This document shows, in pieces, positions 1 through 6,704 of a stretch of DNA of 39,609 nt. The notes beneath the pieces are model-generated. The model searched no databases. It was not told the origin of the DNA and worked only from the letters and a program-made list of their open reading frames with translations. The position numbers and the translations under genes are program-made. The stretch's first letter is position 1. Each line of letters opens with the position of its first letter. The DNA is from Candidatus Aminicenantota bacterium (GTDB lineage Bacteria; Acidobacteriota; Aminicenantia; UBA2199), in assembly GCA_030610885.1 (NCBI GenBank), contig JAUWQW010000010.1, positions 1 through 39,609 on the forward strand, read 5' to 3'.

Positions 1-221
1 ATTCATATTATGAATATGGTTTAATTAAAGGGATAATAATTGAAAAAGAGGATATTCCAATTAATAGTAAATATTTAATAAAAATCAATTTGGAACATGG
101 TTTAAGAACAAGTTTTCGTAAAAAGGTAGAATATTATGAAGGGATGAAAGGAGAAGCGGAGATAATGATAAAGGATACAAGGCTTTTTGACAGGATAATA
201 AAAAAGTTTAAGCGAAATTAA
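1..221 (+). CDS. HlyD family secretion/efflux adaptor, C-terminal fragment
   Basis: The reading frame is open from base 3 to a TAA ending at 221, giving about 72 residues with no start inside the window. The segment YGLIKGIIIEKEDIP resembles the beta-barrel repeat near the end of HlyD/membrane-fusion proteins. The ending, EGMKGEAEIMIKDTRLFDRIIKKF, matches the usual close of this family: a Gly-Met-x-Gly-x-Ala strand, then an amphipathic helix leading back to the inner membrane. Such proteins bridge an inner-membrane ABC or RND transporter to the outer membrane in type I secretion or bacteriocin export. The transporter partner would lie to the left and is not visible. The family call rests on the tail only. 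Confidence 0.6.
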   Translation, partial: SYYEYGLIKGIIIEKEDIPINSKYLIKINLEHGLRTSFRKKVEYYEGMKGEAEIMIKDTRLFDRIIKKFKRN

Positions 222-253
222 AGCTTTTTATATAGATTTTTTTGTGCGTCAAT

Positions 254-274
254 AATCTATACTTTGTATAGATT
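254..274. repeat. Perfect inverted repeat between convergent genes
   Basis: AATCTATAC and GTATAGATT form a perfect 9-base-pair stem around a TTT loop. It lies between the end of the HlyD-like gene and the end of rluD, where transcription converges. The stem is AT-rich and no run of T follows directly on either strand, so it is a weak candidate for a bidirectional terminator or an RNA 3' end structure. A further TATAGATT lies just upstream near 233. Confidence 0.5.
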
Positions 275-352
275 CTTAAATGAGGCAATAGGAAAAACAT
301 TAATTAATTTATAGGATTTCAAACCAGTGGATTTTTTTTATTTGATTGAGGG

Positions 353-1270
353 CTATTGTTTTAAGAATTCTTCTTGCATATATTTTCTGAATATTTCAGG
401 CAACGGTGAATATGATGTAATAAGGTTTCCATATATTGGGTGATGAAATTTGATAGAATATGCATGAAGAGCCAGACGTTTAAAGCTTTTTGGGTTTCCA
501 TAAATCTTATCTCCTAATATAGGATTACCTGAGAATGAGAAGTGGACTCGAATCTGATGAGTTCTACCTGTATGAGGAAAAACTTTTACAAAAGAGAAAT
601 TCTCAAATTCATATATTACCGAATATTCAGTTACTGAATCTCTGCTATTTTCAATATTTTCATTTTGATATACTTTGAATCTATTTCTTTTCCTATGATC
701 TCTTGCAATTGGAGCATTTATAGTACCATTTTTAAATCTCATTTTACCTGACACTAATGCGAAATAGCTTTTTTTTATTTCTCTTTTTTTAAATTTTTTC
801 TGCATTTGCTTCATAGTGATCTCGTCTTTTGCTAAAAGGAGAATTCCTGATGTGTCCTTATCAATCCTATGAATAATCCCTGGGCGTTCCTTATTTTTTA
901 TACTATTTATCTCAGGGTAATAATATCTAAAAACATCTAATATTGTTTCTTTATATATACCAGCTCCAGGATGGACTGATATACCCGAAGGTTTGTCAAT
1001 TATTAGTAAGTAATTATCTTCAAAGAGTTTTTTTAATTTAAAAGAAGGGGAGCAACTTTTTTTTTCGATTTCAGGTAATTCAATTTCAACAACATCTCCA
1101 ATTTGGATTCCTTTATTTTTTTTATCTGTAATATTATTATTTAGTTTAACTTTGTTGTTTTTTATTAGTTTTTCTATTTTTGATCTTGATATATCCTTAA
1201 TAGATTCATTAATAAAAATGTCTATTCTTGAATATGGTATCTTTGCTTTAATTATTGTATTTTTTGTCAC
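353..1270 (-). CDS. rluD: RluD-type 23S rRNA pseudouridine synthase
   Basis: Converts uridines in 23S rRNA to pseudouridine. An N-terminal S4-like RNA-binding segment (SRSKIEKLIKNNKVKLNN) is followed by the catalytic RluA/RluD domain. That domain carries the motif HRIDKDTSGILLLAKD with the catalytic Asp, then PHTGRTHQIRVH and the closing LALHAYSIKFHHP. The frame can be extended to a TTG at 1318, but that would overlap lgt by 71 bases and has no ribosome binding site. The GTG at 1270 gives a 306-residue protein of normal family length with a 23-base overlap. It also lacks a clear Shine-Dalgarno, so the start is uncertain. Last gene of the ileS-lspA-lgt-rluD operon. RluD, RluC and RluB-type targets cannot be told apart with certainty here. 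Confidence 0.85.
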   Translation of the reverse strand: MTKNTIIKAKIPYSRIDIFINESIKDISRSKIEKLIKNNKVKLNNNITDKKNKGIQIGDVVEIELPEIEKKSCSPSFKLKKLFEDNYLLIIDKPSGISVHPGAGIYKETILDVFRYYYPEINSIKNKERPGIIHRIDKDTSGILLLAKDEITMKQMQKKFKKREIKKSYFALVSGKMRFKNGTINAPIARDHRKRNRFKVYQNENIENSRDSVTEYSVIYEFENFSFVKVFPHTGRTHQIRVHFSFSGNPILGDKIYGNPKSFKRLALHAYSIKFHHPIYGNLITSYSPLPEIFRKYMQEEFLKQ

Positions 1271-2060
1271 TTTTTTTTTTGAATTTAAAATATAGAATAA
1301 AGGAGAAGATGATTCCAATAATACTTATAAATTGTGGAATAGAAAGGCTTGTAAATGCATGACTAACTCCTCCAAAAATATATCCTCTATCTAAGTCGCC
1401 TCTGAAATATTCTACAAAGAATCTTATAATGGAATAATTAAAAATATACATAACAAAGATTTGCCCTTCAAATTTTTTCTTTTTAAATGCAAATAAAAGA
1501 ATTATAAAATTTAGAAGATTTAATGCTGCTTCCATTAGTTGAGTGGGATATATTGAAATATTTATTGGAACTCCTGTATGGTTATGTGCAAAAGTGTTTT
1601 TAAATATAACCCCAATTATTGAATCTCCTGCTGGCCTTCCAAAACAGCATCCCGCAAAAAAACAACCAAGCCTTCCAAAAAAATGGCCTAATGCAATTGA
1701 AGGTCCACTAATGTCTAATATAGCCTTGTAATTAAGCTTATGTTTTCTTATATACCAGAAAGCAAAAAATAATCCGAAAATTAAGCCTCCATAAAAGGTG
1801 CCCCCAGAAGTTAATAGGTATTTTATTTCGGATGTGTATTTTAAGTAATATTTGATTTCAAGTAAAAATAAGGATAATTTTGCACCTATAAGTGCTATCA
1901 AAATTGAATAGAATATTAAGTCAGATATTTTTCTTTTATCCAGATGTTCTCTTTTTATAAGTTTTAAACTCAACATAAATCCAGATAAAATTCCTAATGC
2001 AAAAAAGAAACCATAAGTATATATTGTTATTGGACCTATTTTTATTAAGATTGGGTGCAT
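1248..2060 (-). CDS. lgt: Prolipoprotein diacylglyceryl transferase
   Basis: Transfers diacylglycerol from phosphatidylglycerol to the lipobox cysteine of prelipoproteins, the first step of lipoprotein maturation in the inner membrane. The 270-residue protein has several hydrophobic helices and starts MHPILIKIGPITIYTYG, typical of Lgt. The signature region reads GHFFGRLGCFFAGCCFGRP, a Cys-rich variant of the common GRxGNFxNxE motif; the Asn after GRxG is Cys here. Downstream it keeps SIYPTQLMEA and an EYFRGD segment with the late conserved Arg. The ATG is preceded by GGAGG at good spacing. It lies 18 bases after lspA, so steps one and two of lipoprotein processing are made together. Confidence 0.92.
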   Translation of the reverse strand: MHPILIKIGPITIYTYGFFFALGILSGFMLSLKLIKREHLDKRKISDLIFYSILIALIGAKLSLFLLEIKYYLKYTSEIKYLLTSGGTFYGGLIFGLFFAFWYIRKHKLNYKAILDISGPSIALGHFFGRLGCFFAGCCFGRPAGDSIIGVIFKNTFAHNHTGVPINISIYPTQLMEAALNLLNFIILLFAFKKKKFEGQIFVMYIFNYSIIRFFVEYFRGDLDRGYIFGGVSHAFTSLSIPQFISIIGIIFSFILYFKFKKKSDKKYNN

Positions 2061-2078
2061 TTTTCCTCCAGAATTCCT

Positions 2079-2570
2079 TTAATTTTGTTGAGATTTATTG
2101 CCTTTCCATATTGAGATCGCAAGAATGATCACTCCAATAGTAATAAAACTATCTGCAATATTAAAAGTTGGCCAATGATAATCTTTTATATAAAAATCAA
2201 GGAAATCTACAACAAAACCTTGATGAATTCTATCTGTTATATTTCCTATTGCTCCTCCAATAATAAATGAAAGAGATAAAAGTTCCAATTTGTGTTTAGG
2301 GTTTACTTTTAAAAAGAAGAAAATAAGGATCAAGACTGCAATTGTTGAGGTAAGTGTTATTATTTTAGGAATTATTGAGTTTGAATGATTATGAAAAAGA
2401 CCCCATATCGCACCTGAATTTTTAGCATAGAAAATTTGGAAGAATCCCTTGAAGATATTGATGCTGTCATAAACATCAAACTTTGTTTTAATGATAAATT
2501 TTGAAATTTGGTCAAGAAATATTATTATTCCTATAATTAAAAAATAATTTTTTTTATTCTGCAGGATCAA
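2079..2570 (-). CDS. lspA: Lipoprotein signal peptidase (signal peptidase II)
   Basis: Aspartic protease of the inner membrane that removes the signal peptide of diacylated prolipoproteins. At 163 residues with four hydrophobic helices it has normal family length. Both catalytic Asp regions are present: GNITDRIHQGFVVDFLDFY and FNIADSFITIG. An N-terminal DQISKFIIK segment is also typical. The start is TTG at 2570, backed by GAGGAG about eight bases upstream. This start sits inside the 3' end of ileS, giving a 17-base overlap and probably translational coupling. The ileS-lspA order is widely conserved in bacteria. Confidence 0.93.
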   Translation of the reverse strand: MILQNKKNYFLIIGIIIFLDQISKFIIKTKFDVYDSINIFKGFFQIFYAKNSGAIWGLFHNHSNSIIPKIITLTSTIAVLILIFFFLKVNPKHKLELLSLSFIIGGAIGNITDRIHQGFVVDFLDFYIKDYHWPTFNIADSFITIGVIILAISIWKGNKSQQN

Positions 2571-5337
2571 AATCTAACTCCTCAATTTTTGCAGAACATC
2601 TTGGGCAGAGCTCAGGCAATTTGTTTTTACTTGTATCATCTAAGAACCAGTTCCAGCACCTTGGACATTTTTTCCCCTTAGATTTCTGGATCAAGATTTT
2701 CTCTTTTTCAGATTTTTTTAAATTAATTTTTGAGACAACCAGTATTACTTTAAATATTTCAGCATTAGCTAGAACAATGTTGTAATTTTCAATAGCTAAA
2801 TCCAAATTTATTTCTGCTTCAAGTGAGTCTCCTATGATTTTAGCATCTCTTGCACTTTCTATTTCTTTTAGAATTTTATCTCTGAGTTTTATAATTTTAT
2901 TCCACTTATCACTATCTATCATATTTATGTATTTTTTTTCAATTTTGGGAAATAGGTTTAGATGAACTGAGTTTTCTTTCCCTTTAAAATCGGGCATATT
3001 TTCCCATACCTCTTCTGTTGTGAAGGAAAGTATTGGCGCCATGAGTAAGATAGTCTCTTTTAATAATTTAAAAATCACAGTTTGTGTTGATCGCCTATTT
3101 TTGGAATTGGGTGAATTACAATAAAGGTTATCTTTTATAATATGTAGATAAAAGGAGCTTAAGTCAATTGTAAAAAAATTTGAAATTGTGTGATAAATTA
3201 TATGGTATTCATAATTAGCATATGCTTCAAATATTTTTTGCTTTAGTTTCTGAAGCTTGAAAAGTATAAACAGATCAATTTCTCTTAATTGTTCATCATG
3301 TATGGAATCTTTTCCCGGATTAAAATCATATATATTTCCAAGCATGAATTTCCAGGTATTTCTTATTTTTCTATAGCTTTCAATTACTCTTGAAAGTATC
3401 TCTTTACCCAGTCTTACATCCTCTTTATAATTAACCATTGCAACCCATAATCTGAGTATTTCAGCACCTTGTTCTTCTATTATGCTCTGGGGTTCTATTA
3501 TATTTCCAAGAGATTTTGACATTGCTTTTCCATGTTCATCAAGAGCCCAGCCATGTGTGATAATTGTTTTGTATGGAGATTGATCTTTTGTTGTTATAGC
3601 TACTAATAAAGATGAATGGAACCATCCTCTATATTGATCGCCTCCTTCAAGGTACATATCAGCAGGGAATTTATGCCCCGGAAGTTTTTCAAGTATTGAA
3701 AAAGATGATCCTGATTCAAACCATACATCCAATATATCGGTTCCTTTTTCAAAATTTTCCCCTCCACATTTTTTACATGTTATACCTTCAGGTAAAAATT
3801 CAGATATCTCTTTTTTATACCATGAATCCGAACCAAAATCATTAAATATTTTTTCAACTTTTTCAATTGCTTCAATGTTTAGAATAGGTTCTCCGCAATC
3901 TTTACAGAAAAATACAGGAATTGGTACTCCCCAGTCACGTTGTCTTGAGATACACCAATCGGGTCTGTTTTCGACCATGCTTGAGATTCTTTCTTCACCC
4001 CATGCTGGATACCATTTTACCCTTTTTATCTCATTTAGAGCCTTTTTTCTTAAATTAGCTGTATCTATTGATATAAACCATTGCTCAGTTGCTCTAAATA
4101 TTACTGGTTTTTTGCAGCGCCAACAATGTGGGTATGAATGTTCGATTTGAGTTTCATACATAAGACGGTTATTATCTTTTAAATCCTGAATGATCTCTGA
4201 ATTTGCTTTGAAAATAGCTTTCCCTTCATATTTTCCAGTTGTATTGTCAAAGTGGCCCTTAGAGTCTACAGGTGAATATATATCAAGATTGTATTCCAAG
4301 CCTGCTCTATAGTCATCTTCACCATGTCCGGGTGCTGTGTGAACACAACCTGTTCCAGAGTCAAGTTCAACATAATTGGTATTAATTATTAGGGATTTTC
4401 TATTATAAAGTGGGTGAATAGTATTTAATCCATTCAATTTGGATCCCTTAAATTCAATTATTTTTTTATAATCTGTTTTTAGAATATCAGCCAGAACAGG
4501 GATTAATTTTGTTGCACAAATATAGTATTCTCCATTCATTTCAAATAAGGAGTAATCATAATCAGGGTGAAGTGCTATAGCAAGATTTGCAGGTATTGTC
4601 CATGGTGTTGTTGTCCATATTGTTACAAATATTTCCTTATTTTTGTACTTTTCCAGGAAATCAGGTATGTCCTTTAGTAAAAATTTTACATAAATAGATG
4701 AAGAAAGGTGATTGGAATATTCAACTTCTGCTTCAGCAAGAGCAGTCTGGCATGAATTACACCAGAATACAGGTCTTTTTTTCCGAATTACACTCTTATT
4801 TTTTACAAAAGATTTAAAGTATTTTATGATGGAGGACTCATAGGTCGGGTCAATTGTTTTATAGGGGGTTTGCCAGTCCCCAAAAATTCCGAGTCTTTTA
4901 AAACCCTTTTTTTGTATTTTTAAAAATTTTTCTGCATAATTTCTGCATTTATATCTTATGTCCAAGATACTCATATCTTTTTTGCTTGAGCCCAACTCCT
5001 GGTCAACTTTTAGTTCTATTGGAAGCCCATGACAATCCCATCCGGGCACATAAGGAGCTTGAAAACCTTCCATGGATTTTGTTTTTACTATAAAATCTTT
5101 TAAAATTTTGTTAAGAGCATGACCGAGATGAATGTTCCCATTAGCATATGGTGGGCCATCATGAAGAATATAAATAGGATCATTTTTTCTTTTATCTAAA
5201 ATGCTTTTATAAATATCCATGCTTTCCCATTTCTCTAATATTTCAGGTTCTCTTCTGTTCAATTGAGCTTTCATTGGGAAATTTGTTTTTGGCAAATTCA
5301 GTGTGTCTTTCCATTTAACCTTTTTTTCTTCTGACAT
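2554..5337 (-). CDS. ileS: Isoleucyl-tRNA synthetase
   Basis: Charges tRNA-Ile with isoleucine. The protein is about 927 residues. The HIGH-type motif reads GNIHLGHALNK near residue 70. The editing domain includes WTTTPWTIPANLA. The KMSKS-type loop reads AMSKSLGN near residue 605. A C-terminal zinc finger is present (CPRCW...CPRCS), as in the bacterial form of the enzyme. An in-frame TTG lies at 5349, but GGAG followed by TTTAAA places the ribosome binding site for the ATG at 5337, which I chose. First gene of the operon with lspA, lgt and rluD. No T-box leader (AGGGTGG-type antiterminator) is visible upstream. Confidence 0.97.
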   Translation of the reverse strand: MSEEKKVKWKDTLNLPKTNFPMKAQLNRREPEILEKWESMDIYKSILDKRKNDPIYILHDGPPYANGNIHLGHALNKILKDFIVKTKSMEGFQAPYVPGWDCHGLPIELKVDQELGSSKKDMSILDIRYKCRNYAEKFLKIQKKGFKRLGIFGDWQTPYKTIDPTYESSIIKYFKSFVKNKSVIRKKRPVFWCNSCQTALAEAEVEYSNHLSSSIYVKFLLKDIPDFLEKYKNKEIFVTIWTTTPWTIPANLAIALHPDYDYSLFEMNGEYYICATKLIPVLADILKTDYKKIIEFKGSKLNGLNTIHPLYNRKSLIINTNYVELDSGTGCVHTAPGHGEDDYRAGLEYNLDIYSPVDSKGHFDNTTGKYEGKAIFKANSEIIQDLKDNNRLMYETQIEHSYPHCWRCKKPVIFRATEQWFISIDTANLRKKALNEIKRVKWYPAWGEERISSMVENRPDWCISRQRDWGVPIPVFFCKDCGEPILNIEAIEKVEKIFNDFGSDSWYKKEISEFLPEGITCKKCGGENFEKGTDILDVWFESGSSFSILEKLPGHKFPADMYLEGGDQYRGWFHSSLLVAITTKDQSPYKTIITHGWALDEHGKAMSKSLGNIIEPQSIIEEQGAEILRLWVAMVNYKEDVRLGKEILSRVIESYRKIRNTWKFMLGNIYDFNPGKDSIHDEQLREIDLFILFKLQKLKQKIFEAYANYEYHIIYHTISNFFTIDLSSFYLHIIKDNLYCNSPNSKNRRSTQTVIFKLLKETILLMAPILSFTTEEVWENMPDFKGKENSVHLNLFPKIEKKYINMIDSDKWNKIIKLRDKILKEIESARDAKIIGDSLEAEINLDLAIENYNIVLANAEIFKVILVVSKINLKKSEKEKILIQKSKGKKCPRCWNWFLDDTSKNKLPELCPRCSAKIEELDFDPAE

Positions 5338-5364
5338 TTTAAACTCCAAAAAAATTTATCTGTT

Positions 5365-5393
5365 ATTTTCTCTCATTTTCCCCATTTAGTCAA
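5365..5393 (-). promoter_or_regulatory. Probable sigma-70 promoter of the ileS operon
   Basis: On the minus strand, TTGACT (5388-5393) and GAAAAT (5365-5370) are 17 bases apart, about 28 bases before the ileS ATG. The -35 box is good and the -10 box is imperfect. Confidence 0.4.
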
Positions 5394-5501
5394 GCATTTA
5401 TGAGGATATTGTCATTATTGATAGGTTTTTAGAAAAAATTAAATTAACAAGAAACTTTAAAAAAATATTCCTTTCGAAATATTGTAGAAACATTAAATAT
5501 T

Positions 5502-6542
5502 TTATTCTTTTTTTTGTGTTAATTTTTTAAATACCGGATCTTCTCTCAACCCGTACAGGTCAGAGTCTTTTCTGGCCTGGTTTTTTAATTTGGGATTGAG
5601 TGTGAACGCCTTTTTTAATGCCTTCAGGGCCTCTTTTTTTTTGCCAGCAGCCAGACGAATCACTGCCAGGTCATAAAAGACCTCTCCATTTTTTGGTGCC
5701 AGTTTGGCTGTTCGTTCCATTGGGGGAAGTGCTTTTGAATACTCTTTTTTTGTGAACAGGGTCCATGCTTCATTCCATGCATAATTCATTTGAGCGTAAT
5801 TCAACAGTCGCCCCAGTTCTTTAAATGGTTCTTTGTGGTCATCCACACGGATGTCAATGGCCCGATCCGTATACCCGCCATATCCCGCCTTTTCTTTTAC
5901 CACCAGTATGGCAGCAGATTGTTTTCCTCGGGAATCACCGCCATTTTTTTCTCCGGCAACCAATGCTGCATAGAGCCGATCCGCCAGGGTTCCTTTTGTT
6001 TTGAGAAATGTTTTTTCCATTGCAATAATCACTGCTTCACCTGACAGAATATTTCCCTGGATTGCATAGTTTGGTCCTTTCTTGCCACCTGCCCATTTGA
6101 GACATTTCCCCCCTGTATAGGTTGCGGATCTGCCCGCTGCATCCACAATACCCACCTGGCGTTTTTCGGGATTATCATCGCTTCTGATTAATACCTTGAG
6201 GGTTTCTTCAGGGGTAAGCCCCCTTTCCATCATTTCCAGGCCACGCCAGCCGAATGTTGTATTACTGAATGATTGGGTGGCAACAGCGCCAACATTTGCT
6301 TTGGCCCATGGTACCACATTGCCCACAGCAAAAAATCGGGATGCCACCGCAACACCCATTTCATCTGTTCTGGGATCGCGTGCAACAATTGAAAAGGTGG
6401 CAATTGGTTTCAATGCAAAACGTTTTTTACCCTCGGGTTGTTTGATTTTTTTATGATCTGCTGAAAGACAGGTTAACGTAATAATAATAAAAAAAAGAAA
6501 ACATTTTATTAATCCATTTGAAAAGTTATTTTTATTATTCAT
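5502..6542 (-). CDS. Exported DUF1028 protein with C-terminal TPR-like region
   Basis: 346 residues. Residues 1 to about 28 form a signal peptide, with a possible cut after LSA. Residues 47 to about 250 are a DUF1028 domain: ATFSIVARDPRT, GVAVASRFFAVGNVVPWAK, GAVATQSFSN and QGNILSG. I recall this family as having an Ntn-hydrolase-like fold but no settled function. Residues 250-346 look like one or two TPR helices followed by another (EVFYDLAVIRLAAGKKKEALKALKKAF). GAGGAG precedes the ATG. The body of the gene is much richer in G+C than the rest of the window: 33 of 60 bases at 6121-6180 against 15 of 60 at 4501-4560 in ileS. This suggests recent acquisition. It follows the glycyl radical enzyme gene on the same strand after 162 bases, so it may be co-transcribed. 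Its role there is unknown. Confidence 0.8.
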   Translation of the reverse strand: MNNKNNFSNGLIKCFLFFIIITLTCLSADHKKIKQPEGKKRFALKPIATFSIVARDPRTDEMGVAVASRFFAVGNVVPWAKANVGAVATQSFSNTTFGWRGLEMMERGLTPEETLKVLIRSDDNPEKRQVGIVDAAGRSATYTGGKCLKWAGGKKGPNYAIQGNILSGEAVIIAMEKTFLKTKGTLADRLYAALVAGEKNGGDSRGKQSAAILVVKEKAGYGGYTDRAIDIRVDDHKEPFKELGRLLNYAQMNYAWNEAWTLFTKKEYSKALPPMERTAKLAPKNGEVFYDLAVIRLAAGKKKEALKALKKAFTLNPKLKNQARKDSDLYGLREDPVFKKLTQKKE

Positions 6543-6657
6543 GGTTTTCTCCTCTGTAGATAATATAACAAATTCTTTTCTATTTCAAGATATCGTTGAC
6601 TCATTAAAAATCTATATGAAACAGGTATCGTTCCTTTTTCCTTTTTAGAAATGAATT

Positions 6658-6687
6658 GGTGTGTAGGCCTGACCCCATTTCCCTGTT
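6658..6687 (-). other. Possible remnant of a mobile-element end
   Basis: The minus strand of this stretch contains GGGGTCAGGCCTACACACC, G+C-rich against its surroundings and in the gap between hypD and the DUF1028 gene. A second stretch nearby (about 6621-6642, minus strand GGAACGATACCTGT) has the same look. From memory, sequences of the type TGGGGTCAGGCCT occur beside REP-associated (IS200-like) transposases in many bacteria. No transposase or flanking repeat is visible, so this is a suggestion only. Confidence 0.25.
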
Positions 6688-6704
6688 AATCTATCTCCTT
6701 ATTG

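Noticed and set aside
1271-1318. Longer rluD reading frame starting at TTG 1318
   Set aside because: It would overlap lgt by 71 bases, has no ribosome binding site and adds residues that the family does not have.
3612-4150. Open frames on the plus strand inside ileS
   Set aside because: They are antisense shadows of a clearly coding gene, with no ribosome binding site or recognisable product.
5338-5501. T-box leader in front of ileS
   Set aside because: The gap is 164 bases and shows neither the AGGGTGG antiterminator core nor a terminator hairpin.
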